A stretch of DNA of 64,000 bases from Sphingomonas kyeonggiensis (GCF_014196745.1 NZ_JACIEH010000002.1:496383-560382); one strand, 5' to 3'. Positions 8,317 through 18,066 are shown, counted from the stretch's first letter. Numbers and translations are program-made. Notes: a model not told the origin generated them from the sequence alone.

Positions 8317-10094
8317 AGCTGGCTCTTGCGCTCCTCGCCACACTCGCGTCGCTGTCCGCTGCCGCGCAGAGCTACCGCGAGCGCCTGCCCCAGGACGAAG
8401 TGATCTACTTCGTCCTCCCCGATCGCTTCGCCAATGGCGACCCGTCGAACGACCGTGGCGGCCTTACCGGCGATCGCGGCACCACCGGCTTCGATCCCAC
8501 CGACGCCCGCTATTATCACGGCGGTGACCTGAAGGGCCTCACGAGCAAGCTCCCCTATCTCCAGAAGCTCGGCATCACCGCGATCTGGGTCGCGCCGATC
8601 TTCGTCAACAAGCCGGTCCAGGGCGGCTCCGGCCAGCAGAGCGCTGGCTATCACGGTTACTGGATCACCGACTTCACCCATGTCGATCCGCATTTCGGCA
8701 CCGACGCGGATTTTGCGGCCCTGGTCGCAGCGGCGCATGCGAAGGGCATGAAAGTCTACATGGACATCGTCGTGAACCACACGGCGGACGTCATCCAGTA
8801 TCGCGAATGCGGCGCCTGCGCCTATCGCGGCCGTGCCGACTATCCCTATCAGCGCCGCGGCGGGGTGAACGGCGCCCCGATCAATCCGGGCTTCGCCGGC
8901 GACGATGTCGGTACCGTGGCGAACTTCGCGAAGCTGACCGATCCGAGCTACGCCTACACGCCTTTCGTCCCCGAGGGCGAGAAGGCGATCAAGCATCCGG
9001 CCTGGCTCAACGATCCGATCTACTACCACAACCGGGGTGATTCGACCTTTGCCGGCGAGAGCTCGCTGATGGGCGATTTCGTCGGGCTCGATGATCTGAT
9101 GACCGAGCATCCGCGGGTGCTCGAGGGGATGATCGACATTTATGGCAGCTGGATCGACCGGTTCGGGATCGATGGGTTCCGCATCGACACCGCCCGCCAT
9201 GTAAACCCGGAATTCTGGGCCGCCTTCGTCCCGCCGATGCTCGAGCGCGCGCACGCGAAGGGCATCCCGAACTTCCACATCTTCGGCGAAGTCGCCGATC
9301 CGGCCGCCCAGGCCGCGCACACGATCACCGCGAAACTGCCCTCGGTCCTCGACTTCGCCTTCCGCCAGGCACTGCTCGACAGCGTCGCCGGCACCAGGGG
9401 CACCGACGTGTTCGAAAAGCTGTTCGACGGCGACGTGCTCTATGCGCAAGGCACGGATACCTCGGCGATCCTGCCGACCTTCTCGGGCAATCACGACAAT
9501 GGCCGCTTCGCCTGGTTCGTCCGCAAGGCATTCCCGCAGGCGAGCGAGGCGGAGGTGCTCCAGCGCGTGCTGCTCTCCAACGCGTTGCTGCTGACCCTGC
9601 GCGGCGTGCCGACGATCTATGCCGGCGACGAGCAGGGCTTTGCCGGTGGTTCGAACGATGTCGATGCGCGCGAGGACCAGTTCGGCAGCAAGGTCGCGCA
9701 GTACAACGCCCGCAAGCTGGTCGGCAGCGACGCCACCACCGCCACCTCGCGCTTCGACGAGACCAACCCCATCTTCCGCGAGATCGCCACGCTCGCCCGC
9801 CTGCGCACCGCCACGCCGGCGCTCACCCGCGGCCGCCAGCTGCTCCGCGCCCGCGAGGACAAGCCCGGCCTGCTCGCCTTCTCGCGCTTCGATCCCGCCA
9901 CCGGCGCCGAAGTGCTGCTCGCCTTCAACACCTCGACCGAGCCCCTGACCCGTCAGGTGCAGGTCGAAGTGAAATCCGTGAATTTCCGTTCCCTCGCCGG
10001 AAGCTGCGCGCCTCGTGCCAGCGCCCCCGGCTCCCTGACCATCACCCTGCCACCGCTCGGCTATGCGGTGTGCGCGGCGGAGACCCAGCAGTGA
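8313..10094 (+). CDS. Secreted GH13 alpha-amylase
   Basis: A 593-residue glycoside hydrolase of family GH13. The GTG start overlaps the halogenase stop by 4 bp and gives a signal peptide (KLALALLATLASLSAAAQS), indicating export to the periplasm or outer membrane. The catalytic triad is visible: nucleophile Asp292 in GFRIDTARH, acid/base Glu326 in FGEVAD, and Asp395 in FSGNHDNGRF. The DRFANGD motif near the N-terminus and the C-terminal beta domain match neopullulanase or SusG-like amylases. It probably cuts imported starch fragments into shorter malto-oligosaccharides for the two alpha-glucosidases downstream. An earlier in-frame start inside the halogenase gene is rejected, since it would place a long basic stretch before the signal peptide. 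Confidence 0.92.
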   Translation: MKLALALLATLASLSAAAQSYRERLPQDEVIYFVLPDRFANGDPSNDRGGLTGDRGTTGFDPTDARYYHGGDLKGLTSKLPYLQKLGITAIWVAPIFVNKPVQGGSGQQSAGYHGYWITDFTHVDPHFGTDADFAALVAAAHAKGMKVYMDIVVNHTADVIQYRECGACAYRGRADYPYQRRGGVNGAPINPGFAGDDVGTVANFAKLTDPSYAYTPFVPEGEKAIKHPAWLNDPIYYHNRGDSTFAGESSLMGDFVGLDDLMTEHPRVLEGMIDIYGSWIDRFGIDGFRIDTARHVNPEFWAAFVPPMLERAHAKGIPNFHIFGEVADPAAQAAHTITAKLPSVLDFAFRQALLDSVAGTRGTDVFEKLFDGDVLYAQGTDTSAILPTFSGNHDNGRFAWFVRKAFPQASEAEVLQRVLLSNALLLTLRGVPTIYAGDEQGFAGGSNDVDAREDQFGSKVAQYNARKLVGSDATTATSRFDETNPIFREIATLARLRTATPALTRGRQLLRAREDKPGLLAFSRFDPATGAEVLLAFNTSTEPLTRQVQVEVKSVNFRSLAGSCAPRASAPGSLTITLPPLGYAVCAAETQQ

Positions 10095-11710
10095 CTACGC
10101 TTGCCGCGAAAGCGGAACCCCACGAAGCCCAGCCCTGGTGGAAGGGCGCATCGATCTACCAGATCTACCCGCGCAGCTTCTTCGATTCGAACGGCGACGG
10201 CATCGGCGACCTGCCCGGAATTACCCAGCGCCTGGACTATGTCGCCAGCCTGGGCGTCGATGCGATCTGGCTGTCGCCCTTCTTCAAGTCGCCCATGGCC
10301 GATTTCGGCTATGACGTGGCGGACTATCGCGACGTCGATCCGATCTTCGGCACGCTCGCCGATTTCGACGCGCTGATCGCCCGCGCCCATGCGCTTGGCC
10401 TGCGCGTGCTGATCGACCAGGTCTGGGCGCACACTTCGGACCAGCACGCCTGGTTCGTCGAGAGCCGCGCCAGCCGCGACAATCCCAAGGCCGACTGGTA
10501 CGTCTGGCACGATGCCAAGCCCGATGGCTCGCCGCCGACCAACTGGCAGTCCGTCTTCGGCGGTCCGGCCTGGACCTGGGACGCGCGGCGTGGCCAATAT
10601 TACATGCACAATTTCCTCAAGGAGCAGCCCCAGCTCAACTGCCACCTGCCCGAAGTGCAGGAAGAGCTGCTCGCGATCACCCGCTTCTGGCTCGATCGCG
10701 GCGTGGACGGCTTCCGCATCGATGCGATCAACTTCTCGATGCACGACCCGGAATTCCGCGACAATCCGCCGGCGCCTGCTTCGAACACGCCGCGCACCCG
10801 CCCGTTCGACTTCCAGCTCCACATCTACAACCAGAGCCACGCCGACATCCCGCCGTTCCTCGAGCGGCTGCGCGACGTGTTCGACGAATATCCCGATCGC
10901 TTCACCGTCGCCGAAGTCGGCGGGGCGGATGCCGATCGCGAGATGAAGCTGTTCACCGCCGGCAACAACCGGCTCAACACCGCCTATGGCTTCGACTTCC
11001 TCTATGCCCCCAGCCTGACCGCCGCGGCGGTGCGCGAGGCGCTGGAGAACTGGCACTCGGGCGGCAGCTGGCCGAGCTGGGCGTTCGAGAACCACGACGC
11101 GCCACGCGCCGTTTCACGCTGGGCCGCGCCCGGGCAGGCGGACGCGTTCGCCCGCATGAAGATGCTGCTGCTCGCGGCGCTGCGCGGCAACATCTTCCTC
11201 TACTATGGCGAGGAGCTGGGCCTCGACCAGGTCGAGATCGCGTTCGAGGACCTCCAGGATCCCGAGGCGATCGCCAACTGGCCGCGCACCCTGTCGCGCG
11301 ACGGTGCCCGCACGCCGATGCCCTGGGAGGCACAGGCCCCGCAGCTCGGCTTCACCAGCGGCAAGCCCTGGTTGCCCGTCGGCCCCAACCACGCGACGCT
11401 GGCGATCGACGTGCAGAACGCCGATGCCGGCTCGCTGCTCGCCTGGACCCGCCAGGTGCTGGCGCTCCGCAACGGCTCGCCCGCGCTACGCACCGGCGAC
11501 ATCGCCTTTCTCGACGCCCCCGCCGATCTTCTCGCCTTCGAGCGCGAAGGCGAGGGCGAGCGCTTGCTCTGCCTGTTCAATCTGGGCGACACTGGCCGGC
11601 ACTTCAGGCCGGCGGATGCCGGGCAATGGCGCCCGCTGCTCTCGACCGGCGAGGTCACCGACTGGACCGTCGCCCCCTATTCCGGGCTGATCGCCCGCTT
11701 CGAAGTCTGA
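10091..11710 (+). CDS. GH13 alpha-glucosidase
   Basis: A 539-residue GH13 exo-enzyme of the oligo-1,6-/alpha-glucosidase type. Motifs are YQIYPRSFFDSNGDGIGDL near the N-terminus, nucleophile Asp211 in GFRIDAINF, acid/base Glu275 in TVAEVGG, and Asp336 in FENHDAPR. The usual NHTSDQHPWF region reads VWAHTSDQHAWF. No signal peptide is present, so a cytoplasmic enzyme is expected. The GTG start at 10091 overlaps the amylase stop by 4 bp, indicating translational coupling. It should release glucose from malto-oligosaccharides after import by the downstream permease. The exact linkage preference is not decidable from sequence alone. Confidence 0.92.
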   Translation: MTTLAAKAEPHEAQPWWKGASIYQIYPRSFFDSNGDGIGDLPGITQRLDYVASLGVDAIWLSPFFKSPMADFGYDVADYRDVDPIFGTLADFDALIARAHALGLRVLIDQVWAHTSDQHAWFVESRASRDNPKADWYVWHDAKPDGSPPTNWQSVFGGPAWTWDARRGQYYMHNFLKEQPQLNCHLPEVQEELLAITRFWLDRGVDGFRIDAINFSMHDPEFRDNPPAPASNTPRTRPFDFQLHIYNQSHADIPPFLERLRDVFDEYPDRFTVAEVGGADADREMKLFTAGNNRLNTAYGFDFLYAPSLTAAAVREALENWHSGGSWPSWAFENHDAPRAVSRWAAPGQADAFARMKMLLLAALRGNIFLYYGEELGLDQVEIAFEDLQDPEAIANWPRTLSRDGARTPMPWEAQAPQLGFTSGKPWLPVGPNHATLAIDVQNADAGSLLAWTRQVLALRNGSPALRTGDIAFLDAPADLLAFEREGEGERLLCLFNLGDTGRHFRPADAGQWRPLLSTGEVTDWTVAPYSGLIARFEV

Positions 11711-11719
11711 GGAGTATCC

Positions 11720-13804
11720 ATGAAGTTCGCCCCCATCGCGCTGGCCTTCGCCGCCTTCACCTTCTCCGCCCCGGCGCTGGCGCAGGATGACCTCTCGCAG
11801 AAGCTGGAGGGCAACGCCGTTGCCCGCGCCGCGTCGCCGGACGGCAAGCTCACCGTCACGATCAGCATCGATGGCGAAGGGCGGGCGAGCTACGCCGTCC
11901 AGCGTGCCGGCAAGCCCTTGCTCACCGACAGCCGGCTCGGCTTCCTGTTCACCGACGCGCCGAAGCTCGACCGGGGCATGGGCGTGGTCGAAGTGAAGCG
12001 CGACAAGTCGGACACGACGTGGACGCAGCCCTTCGGCGAATGGTCGACGATCCGCGACAACCACACCGAGATGACGGTGCGGCTGCAGGAGAAGTCCGAT
12101 CTCAAGCGCGAGATGGACGTCACCTTCCGGCTGTTCGATGACGGTATCGGCTTCCGCTACACGCTGCCGGCCCAGGCCAACCTCAAGCACGCCAATATCG
12201 CCGACGAACTGACCGAGTTCGCCTTTGCCGGGCCGGGCACCGCCTGGTGGAAGCCCGCCTATCTGTGGAACCGCGAGGAATATCTCTACAACAAGACCCC
12301 GCTCGATGCGGTCGGCACCGCGCAGACGGTGATGACGGTCAAGCTTGCCGACGGCACCCATGTCGCGCTGCACGAGGCGGCACTGATCGACTATGCCGCG
12401 ATGAACCTGCAGCGGGCCGAGGGGAACACCTTCAAGGCCTCGCTCACCCCGGGGGCAGGGGCGCCCAAGGTCTCGCGCGATGCCGGCTTCTCGACGCCAT
12501 GGCGCACGATCGCGATCGCCGATGACGCGGCCGGCCTTTACAATGCCAGCCGGATGACGCTGAACCTCAACGAGCCGAACAAGCTCGGCGACGTCTCCTG
12601 GATCAAGCCGGGCAAGTTCGTCGGCGTCTGGTGGAACATGATCAAGGGCGAATGGACCTGGTCGCGGGGCCCGAAGCACGGTGCCACCACCGCGCATGTG
12701 AAGCAGTATATCGACTTCGCCGCCGCCAACGGCATCCCCGGCGTGCTGGTCGAGGGCTGGAATGTCGGCTGGGACGGCAACTGGTTCGGCAACGGCAAGG
12801 ACATGAACTTCGACCAGCCGACCGAGGATTTCGACGCCGCCGAGCTTGCCCGCTATTCCAAGGCCAAGGGCGTTTACCTGATCGGCCATAACGAGACCGG
12901 CGGCTCGGCCAGCCATTATGACAGCCAGCTCGACCGCGCGTTCAAATATGCCCAGGACCACGGCATCCCGGTGGTCAAGACCGGCTATGTCACCGACGCC
13001 GGCCAGATCGAGCGCGTCGATCCGGACGGTTCGCAGCACCGCGAATGGCATGAGAGCCAGTGGATGGTGAACCACCATCTCCGCGTCGTGGAGACCGCAG
13101 CAAAGTATCACGTCTCGATCGACAGCCACGAGCCGGTGAAGGATACCGGTCTCCGCCGCACCTACCCGAACTGGGTTGCGCGCGAGGGCGGCCGCGGCAT
13201 GGAGTACAACGCCTGGGAAGGCGGCAAGAACCCGCCCGAGCATGAAGCCAACATGGTCTTCACCCAGCTGCTCGGCGGCCCGATGGACTTCACCCCGGGC
13301 GTGCTCAGCCTCAGCGGTTCGAACGGATCGGCGATCAAGTCGACCATCGCCAAGCAGCTCGGCCTGTACGTCGTGCTCTATTCGCCGGTGGTGATGGCGG
13401 CGGACACGCCGGAGAACTACGCCAAGTATCCGCGCGAGATGAAGTTCATCCGCGATGTGCCGACCGACTGGAGCGACACCCGCGTGCTGAACGGCGAAGT
13501 CGGCGACTATGCGACGATCGTCCGCAAGGCGAAGGGCAGCGACGACTGGTATCTCGGCGCCGTGGGCGACGAGGAAGCGCGCAGCTCGACCGTGACGCTC
13601 GACTTCCTCGATCCTGGCAAGACCTACACCGCCGAGATCTACCGCGACGGCCCGGGTGCCGATTATCGCACCGATGCCCGCCACTCGATCACGATCGAGA
13701 GCAAGCAGGTGAAGAAGGGCGACACCCTCTCGATCGCGCTGGCGCCGGGCGGCGGCGAGGCGATCCGCTTCGTCGCGCCGGGCAAGAAGGCCGGTCGCCG
13801 GTGA
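11720..13804 (+). CDS. GH97 alpha-glucosidase (SusB-like), secreted
   Basis: A 694-residue GH97 enzyme with a signal peptide (FSAPALAQ) that would place it in the periplasm. The order is an N-terminal beta-sandwich, a (beta/alpha)8 barrel, then a C-terminal beta domain. Glu471 (SHEPVKDTGLRRTYPN) and Glu495 (GRGMEYN) are 24 residues apart, the same spacing as the Glu508/Glu532 catalytic pair of Bacteroides SusB. This supports the inverting alpha-glucosidase subgroup rather than the retaining alpha-galactosidase subgroup. The start follows GAGGAGT, 9 bp after the previous stop. In the locus it would turn malto-oligosaccharides into glucose or shorter sugars before inner-membrane transport. Confidence 0.94.
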   Translation: MKFAPIALAFAAFTFSAPALAQDDLSQKLEGNAVARAASPDGKLTVTISIDGEGRASYAVQRAGKPLLTDSRLGFLFTDAPKLDRGMGVVEVKRDKSDTTWTQPFGEWSTIRDNHTEMTVRLQEKSDLKREMDVTFRLFDDGIGFRYTLPAQANLKHANIADELTEFAFAGPGTAWWKPAYLWNREEYLYNKTPLDAVGTAQTVMTVKLADGTHVALHEAALIDYAAMNLQRAEGNTFKASLTPGAGAPKVSRDAGFSTPWRTIAIADDAAGLYNASRMTLNLNEPNKLGDVSWIKPGKFVGVWWNMIKGEWTWSRGPKHGATTAHVKQYIDFAAANGIPGVLVEGWNVGWDGNWFGNGKDMNFDQPTEDFDAAELARYSKAKGVYLIGHNETGGSASHYDSQLDRAFKYAQDHGIPVVKTGYVTDAGQIERVDPDGSQHREWHESQWMVNHHLRVVETAAKYHVSIDSHEPVKDTGLRRTYPNWVAREGGRGMEYNAWEGGKNPPEHEANMVFTQLLGGPMDFTPGVLSLSGSNGSAIKSTIAKQLGLYVVLYSPVVMAADTPENYAKYPREMKFIRDVPTDWSDTRVLNGEVGDYATIVRKAKGSDDWYLGAVGDEEARSSTVTLDFLDPGKTYTAEIYRDGPGADYRTDARHSITIESKQVKKGDTLSIALAPGGGEAIRFVAPGKKAGRR

Positions 13805-15267
13805 GCAAGGCAGGGGGGCGGCCGCGCCAGGGATTTGCCGGGCTGTGGAACATCAGCTTCGGCTTCCTCGGCATCCAGATCGGCTTCGCGCTGCAGAACG
13901 CGAACATGAGCCGCGTCTTCCAGTCGCTGGGCGAAAGCATCGACAATCTCCCGCTGCTGTGGATCGCCGCCCCGCTGACAGGCCTGCTCGTCCAGCCAGT
14001 CATCGGCCATTATTCGGACCGGACCTGGGGCCGGTTCGGTCGCCGCCGCCCCTATTTCCTGGCCGGCGCGGTGCTGGCGACGCTGGCGCTGATCGGAATG
14101 CCCAATGCGCCGGTGCTGCTCGTCGCGGCGCTGCTGCTCTGGGTGCTCGATGCCTCGCTCAACATCTCGATGGAGCCGTTCCGCGCGTTCGTCGGTGACA
14201 TGCTCGACAAGGAGCAGCACACCGCCGGCTATGCGATCCAGACCGCGTTCATCGGCGCGGGCGCGGTGATCGGGTCGGCGACGCCGTTCCTGCTCGATCA
14301 TTTCGGCGTGTCGAATGTCGCACCGGGCGGCGGCCTGCCCGATACGGTCCGTTGGAGCTTCTATCTTGGCGGCGCGGCGTTGCTGCTTGCGGTGCTTTGG
14401 ACCGTGTTCACGACCCGCGAATATTCCCCTGAAGAGATCGCGGCCTTCGATGGCCCAGCACCGGAGCCGCAAGCGCCGCCGCCCGCTTCGACCACCGCCG
14501 GAGTGCCCTGGCTGGCAGCCGGCGCCGCGCTCGGCGTTGCGGTGTTCACGCTCGGGCTTGAGAAGGAACTCTACCTGCTCGCCGGCCTGCTCGCCGCCTA
14601 TGGCGCCTCGCGGATCGTCACGGCGGTGACGCGGGGTGGGGGGCTGCTCGGCGACCTGATGGCCGATTTCTCCGGCATGCCGCCGGTGATGAAGCGGCTC
14701 GCAGTCGTCCAGTTCTTCAGCTGGTCGGCGCTGTTCATCATGTGGATCTACACCACCCCGGTCGTCGCCCAATATGTCTTCCACGCGCCCGATCCGGCGA
14801 GCGAAGGCTATAATGATGCGGGCAACTGGGTCGGCATCCTGTTCGCTGCGTACAATGCCGTCGCCACGCTTGCGGCGCTCTTCCTGCTCCGACCGCTCGC
14901 CCGCCGTTTCGGCAAGGCGCGCACCCACGCGATCGCGCTGGGCCTGGGCGCGCTCGGCTATGCAAGCTTCCTGGTGATCCGGGATGCGAACACGCTGCTG
15001 GTCGCCGAGATCGGCATCGGCATCGCCTGGGCGTCGATCCTGGCGATGCCTTATGCGATCCTCGCCTCGTCGCTGCCCCAGGCCAAGCTCGGCGTGTACA
15101 TGGGCCTGTTCAACGTCTTCATCGTCATCCCGCAGCTGCTGGTCGCGACGGTGATCGGCACGGTGATGCGGCACGTCTTCCCCGGCCAGCCGATCTGGAC
15201 GATGGCTATCGCAGCGGTGGTGATGTTGCTGGCGGCACTGGCAACGCTACGGGTGCGAGAAGCATAA
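13801..15267 (+). CDS. MFS sugar permease (maltose transporter type)
   Basis: A 488-residue, roughly 12-helix major facilitator of the glycoside-pentoside-hexuronide/SLC45-like type. It contains GFALQNANMSRVFQSLGE, VQPVIGHYSDRTWGRFGRRR and PEEIAAFD, all typical of the MalY-like permeases that sit in alpha-proteobacterial maltose loci. The GTG start overlaps the GH97 stop by 4 bp. It is the last gene of the operon and probably carries maltose or glucose across the inner membrane. The short inverted repeat at 15275-15302 just after it may end the transcript. Confidence 0.9.
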   Translation: MSKAGGRPRQGFAGLWNISFGFLGIQIGFALQNANMSRVFQSLGESIDNLPLLWIAAPLTGLLVQPVIGHYSDRTWGRFGRRRPYFLAGAVLATLALIGMPNAPVLLVAALLLWVLDASLNISMEPFRAFVGDMLDKEQHTAGYAIQTAFIGAGAVIGSATPFLLDHFGVSNVAPGGGLPDTVRWSFYLGGAALLLAVLWTVFTTREYSPEEIAAFDGPAPEPQAPPPASTTAGVPWLAAGAALGVAVFTLGLEKELYLLAGLLAAYGASRIVTAVTRGGGLLGDLMADFSGMPPVMKRLAVVQFFSWSALFIMWIYTTPVVAQYVFHAPDPASEGYNDAGNWVGILFAAYNAVATLAALFLLRPLARRFGKARTHAIALGLGALGYASFLVIRDANTLLVAEIGIGIAWASILAMPYAILASSLPQAKLGVYMGLFNVFIVIPQLLVATVIGTVMRHVFPGQPIWTMAIAAVVMLLAALATLRVREA

Positions 15268-15274
15268 TTCCAAT

Positions 15275-15302
15275 CGTCATCCCAGCGCAGGCGGGGATGA
15301 CG
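15275..15302. repeat. Short inverted repeat between convergent genes
   Basis: CGTCATCCC and GGGATGACG are 9-bp inverted arms around a GC-rich centre. They are the outer ends of the longer elements at 1514 and 21806, so this looks like a shortened relative. It sits between the convergent MFS genes and could work as a two-way terminator, although there is no T-run. Confidence 0.6.
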
Positions 15303-15321
15303 GGAGTATTCGAGAGGGCTT

Positions 15322-16509
15322 TTAGTGCGGCTGCCGGTGCGTGAACTGGATCAGCACCGCCACCGCCGCGAATGCTGCGCCGAGCGCGGACACCGCCGTC
15401 CAGCCGCCCACGGACCATGCCCAGGTCGCCGCGCCCGACCCGACCGCACCGCCGACGAACATCGCGCCCATGAAGATGGTGTTGAGCCGAGCCCGTGCCT
15501 CCGGCCGCAGCGCGAAGACGACATGCTGGTGCGAGACCAGCGCGCCCTGCACGCCGAAGTCGAGCAGGATCACGCCGATCACCATGCCGGCGATCGAGGC
15601 CCAGAGCCCGGTGAACGCCCAGCCGATCAGCACGCAGACCGCGCCGAGCAGGATCACCGGCCGCGGCCCCTTCTTGTCGGCGATACGGCCAGCGATGGGC
15701 GCGGCGAGCACGCCCACTGCGCCGATCACGCCGAACAGGCCGGCCACTTCGGAGCCGAGCCCGAAGGCCGGCTCCTGCAGCCGTAGCGCCAGGATCGTCC
15801 AGAAGCCGCTGAACGCTGCGAACAACAGGCCTTGGGTGATCGCGGCATGGCGCAGCGCGCCGAACTCGCGCCACAGCCCGCCGAGCGAGCGGAGCAGCTG
15901 GGGATAGCGCAGCTCGGAGTCCGGCGCGCTGTGCGGCAGGGTCAGTGCCATCACGCCGCCCGCGGCAAGCGCCAGCGGCACGCCCAGCCAGAACATCTCG
16001 CGCCAGCCGGCATGGGCGGCGACGAAGCCGGCCAGCGTCCGGCTGAGCAGGATGCCGCAGAGCAGCCCGGCCATCACCGTGCCGACCACTGCGCCGCGCT
16101 TCTCGGGCGGCGCCAGGTGCGCGGCGAGCGGCACGATCTGCTGCGCCACGGTCGCGGCGAAGCCCACCGCGACCGATGCCGCGATGATCATCGCCGCGCT
16201 CGGGGCAATGGCGGCCAGCGCCAGCGCGCCGGCCAGTATGACGAACTGGATCGCGATCAGCCGCTTGCGCTCCACCAGGTCGCCCAGCGGCACGAGCAGG
16301 AACAGGCCGAGCGCATAGCCGATCTGGGTCGCGGTTGGCACCAGCACGGTGCCGCTGCCCGGCAGGTCGCGCTGCATGACGCCCAGCATCGGCTGGTTGT
16401 AGTAGATATTGGCGACTGCGATGCCCGCGGCGGCGGCCATGGCGAAGATCAGCGGACGGCCGAGCGTATCCGGTGCCGCGTCGGCGGCCTGGGGCGTGGT
16501 GGTGCTCAT
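15322..16509 (-). CDS. MFS transporter, drug/sugar efflux type
   Basis: A 395-residue major facilitator with about 12 membrane segments. It opens with [17 protein letters not shown] and has [10 protein letters not shown] after the second helix, a pattern of the AraJ/YdhP-like efflux branch. The ATG at 16509 was chosen because membrane helix 1 begins shortly after it; longer upstream frames overlap the UBP gene. The UBP zinc-finger gene ends 13 bp upstream on the same strand, so the two are probably one operon. The substrate is unknown. Nothing ties it to the alpha-glucan locus, which is convergent with it. Confidence 0.85.
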   Translation of the reverse strand: MSTTTPQAADAAPDTLGRPLIFAMAAAAGIAVANIYYNQPMLGVMQRDLPGSGTVLVPTATQIGYALGLFLLVPLGDLVERKRLIAIQFVILAGALALAAIAPSAAMIIAASVAVGFAATVAQQIVPLAAHLAPPEKRGAVVGTVMAGLLCGILLSRTLAGFVAAHAGWREMFWLGVPLALAAGGVMALTLPHSAPDSELRYPQLLRSLGGLWREFGALRHAAITQGLLFAAFSGFWTILALRLQEPAFGLGSEVAGLFGVIGAVGVLAAPIAGRIADKKGPRPVILLGAVCVLIGWAFTGLWASIAGMVIGVILLDFGVQGALVSHQHVVFALRPEARARLNTIFMGAMFVGGAVGSGAATWAWSVGGWTAVSALGAAFAAVAVLIQFTHRQPH

Positions 16510-16522
16510 GGAAACTCCGGGA

Positions 16523-16822
16523 TCAATAGTAGCGCGGGATCGGCCCCAGCTGGGGTGTCTGGTCGGGCAGATCAACCACCACCTCGTCGACATAGCACCA
16601 GCCCCAGCCCTCGGGCGGGTCATAGCCTTCGATGATCGGATGGCGGGTCGCGTGGAAATGCGCGGTGGCGTGGCGGTGCGGGCTCTGGTCGCAGCAGCCG
16701 ACATGGCCGCAGGCACGGCACAGGCGGAGATGCAGCCATTCGCTGCCGATCTTCAGGCATTCCTCGCAGCCACGGGCGCTTGGCGTGACTTCGTTCACGG
16801 TCATCACATGCCGGCATTCCAT
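16523..16822 (-). CDS. UBP-type zinc-finger domain protein
   Basis: A 99-residue protein made almost wholly of one UBP-type (ubiquitin-hydrolase-like) zinc finger. The Cys/His ladder is [40 protein letters not shown] and then WGWCYVDE. Such stand-alone domains occur in many bacteria without ubiquitin; their ligand is unsettled. The ATG at 16822 is preferred because AAGGGCG precedes it and the upstream extension has no family similarity. It lies 13 bp before the MFS gene and is divergent from dps across 190 bp. A link to stress response is only suggested by that position. Confidence 0.85.
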   Translation of the reverse strand: MECRHVMTVNEVTPSARGCEECLKIGSEWLHLRLCRACGHVGCCDQSPHRHATAHFHATRHPIIEGYDPPEGWGWCYVDEVVVDLPDQTPQLGPIPRYY

Positions 16823-16964
16823 GGTCGCGCCCTTTCGATATGTCCCGGTTGCACTCTCGCAGCTGCGAAGGCTGCGGCCAATCATACGAAGATGTTGTGC
16901 CACGGTCGCCCCCCTGGTTCACACCATGGTTTGGGTTGGCGCGCACTGTCGGCCCACCGATCTC

Positions 16965-16978
16965 CGCCTTGCAAGGCG
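16965..16978. promoter_or_regulatory. 14-bp palindrome in the dps leader
   Basis: CGCCTTGCAAGGCG is a perfect palindrome 34 bp before the dps start. It may be an operator or a leader hairpin. No regulator can be assigned by eye. Confidence 0.35.
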
Positions 16979-17012
16979 CATCCCCCTGCGCCGACTTCCA
17001 AGGAGACTGGAA

Positions 17013-17528
17013 ATGACCTTCATCACCGCCGCCGAGCGCAAGCTCGGCACGCCGACCGACCTGGGCGAGAGCGCCACCCGCGACATCTCGGCCGGGCTCA
17101 AGAAGCTGCTCGCCGACGTGTTCGCGCTCTACCTGAAGACCAAGAACTTCCACTGGCACATGAGCGGTCCGAACTTCCGCGACTATCACCTGATGCTCGA
17201 CGACCAGGGCGACCAGATCTTCGCGATGACCGACGTCATCGCCGAGCGTGCGCGCAAGATCGGCGGCACCACGATCCGCTCGATCTCGGACATCGCCGGC
17301 AACCAGCGGCTGCTCGACAACAATGCCGACTATGTCGATCCGCAGGACATGCTCGCCGAGCTGCACGGCGACAACAAGCAGCTGGTCGCCGCCCTGCGCC
17401 GCGTGCACGAGCTGTGCGACGCCTATTCGGACGTCGCGACGACGAGCCTGCTCGAAGTGTGGATCGACGAGAGCGAGCGTCGCGCCTGGTTCCTTTACGA
17501 GGCCTGCCGCACGCCCGAGATGGTGTAG
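17013..17528 (+). CDS. dps: Dps ferritin-like DNA-binding stress protein
   Basis: A 171-residue Dps-family miniferritin. The family's ferroxidase region is visible as KNFHWHMSGPNFRDYHLMLDDQGDQIFAMTD, holding the His, Asp and Glu ligands that line the site between subunits. Dps dodecamers oxidise Fe2+ with peroxide, store iron and protect DNA in the cytoplasm. The ATG at 17013 follows AAGGAGACTGGAA, a near-ideal ribosome site; upstream frames are discarded. It is monocistronic and ends in a strong hairpin. The N-terminus (TFITAAERKLGTPTDLGES) is short and has few lysines, so direct DNA binding through a basic tail is not evident. Confidence 0.93.
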   Translation: MTFITAAERKLGTPTDLGESATRDISAGLKKLLADVFALYLKTKNFHWHMSGPNFRDYHLMLDDQGDQIFAMTDVIAERARKIGGTTIRSISDIAGNQRLLDNNADYVDPQDMLAELHGDNKQLVAALRRVHELCDAYSDVATTSLLEVWIDESERRAWFLYEACRTPEMV

Positions 17529-17556
17529 GCTCGGCTCGGGCCAGGAAAGCTGGATC

Positions 17557-17602
17557 GCTGCGGCAGCCGACGGAGGAGCCCTCCCGCGTCGGCTGCCGCA
17601 GC
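17557..17602. terminator. Hairpin terminator after dps (two-way)
   Basis: A perfect 16-bp stem (17557-17572 with 17587-17602, GCTGCGGCAGCCGACG and its complement) with a 14-nt loop is followed by TATTTG. It lies between dps and a convergent small gene and may serve both. The T-run is weak. Confidence 0.6.
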
Positions 17603-17622
17603 TATTTGCGCGTCAGGCGCGA

Positions 17623-17907
17623 TCAGGGATTTTCGGGGTCGTAATAGGGCGGCTCGCAGATGCCGACCTGCTGATATTCCATCCACATGGTGATCTGGCC
17701 GCCGAAATCCTCGTCACCGCCGCAATAGACGATGTGCCGGCCCACCACGCCGTCGATGTTCCCGTCGGTGTAGGTGATGATGTACTCGACGACCTTGGAG
17801 GGGTCGGGATCGGGTACTATGTTGCCGAAGTACCGATATTGCGCCCACGCGGCCGGCGCCAGCATCATCGCCACGACGGCGAATGCAGTGGCAATCTGCT
17901 TCTTCAT
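17623..17907 (-). CDS. Small secreted protein (DUF6289-like, tentative)
   Basis: A 94-residue protein with a signal peptide (FAVVAMMLAPAAWAQ). The mature part has YTDGNIDGVVGRHIVYCGG, which resembles the YYSD...VG...C pattern of the small secreted DUF6289 family. This match is from memory and tentative. The second of two adjacent ATG codons (17907) is preferred because AGGGGG is too close to the first. It lies between dps and a hydrolase gene on its own. No function is known. Confidence 0.65.
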   Translation of the reverse strand: MKKQIATAFAVVAMMLAPAAWAQYRYFGNIVPDPDPSKVVEYIITYTDGNIDGVVGRHIVYCGGDEDFGGQITMWMEYQQVGICEPPYYDPENP

Positions 17908-18030
17908 CATGCCCCCTTTTCCGTCACGCGAAAGTCGCGTGATGGTCCGCAGGCTAGTCTGGCCGGCTTTCCGGGCAATGGGATCGGGGAGGAGAATTCA
18001 AACCGGAACCGATCGATCGGGTGCGCGCCC

Positions 18031-18066
18031 AAAAGAAAAGGCCCACCCCGCAAGGGATGGGCCTTT
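18031..18066 (-). terminator. Terminator of the alpha/beta-hydrolase gene
   Basis: AAAGGCCCA (18037-18045) pairs with TGGGCCTTT (18058-18066). On the minus strand the stem is followed by TTTTCTTTT, a good rho-independent terminator 20 bp after the hydrolase stop. On the plus strand it is followed by CTTCTTG and may also work. Confidence 0.75.

Noticed and set aside
11486..13684. A 732-codon open frame antisense to the GH97 gene
   Set aside because: It covers a clear GH97 enzyme with catalytic Glu spacing and a signal peptide; the antisense product has no recognisable domain.
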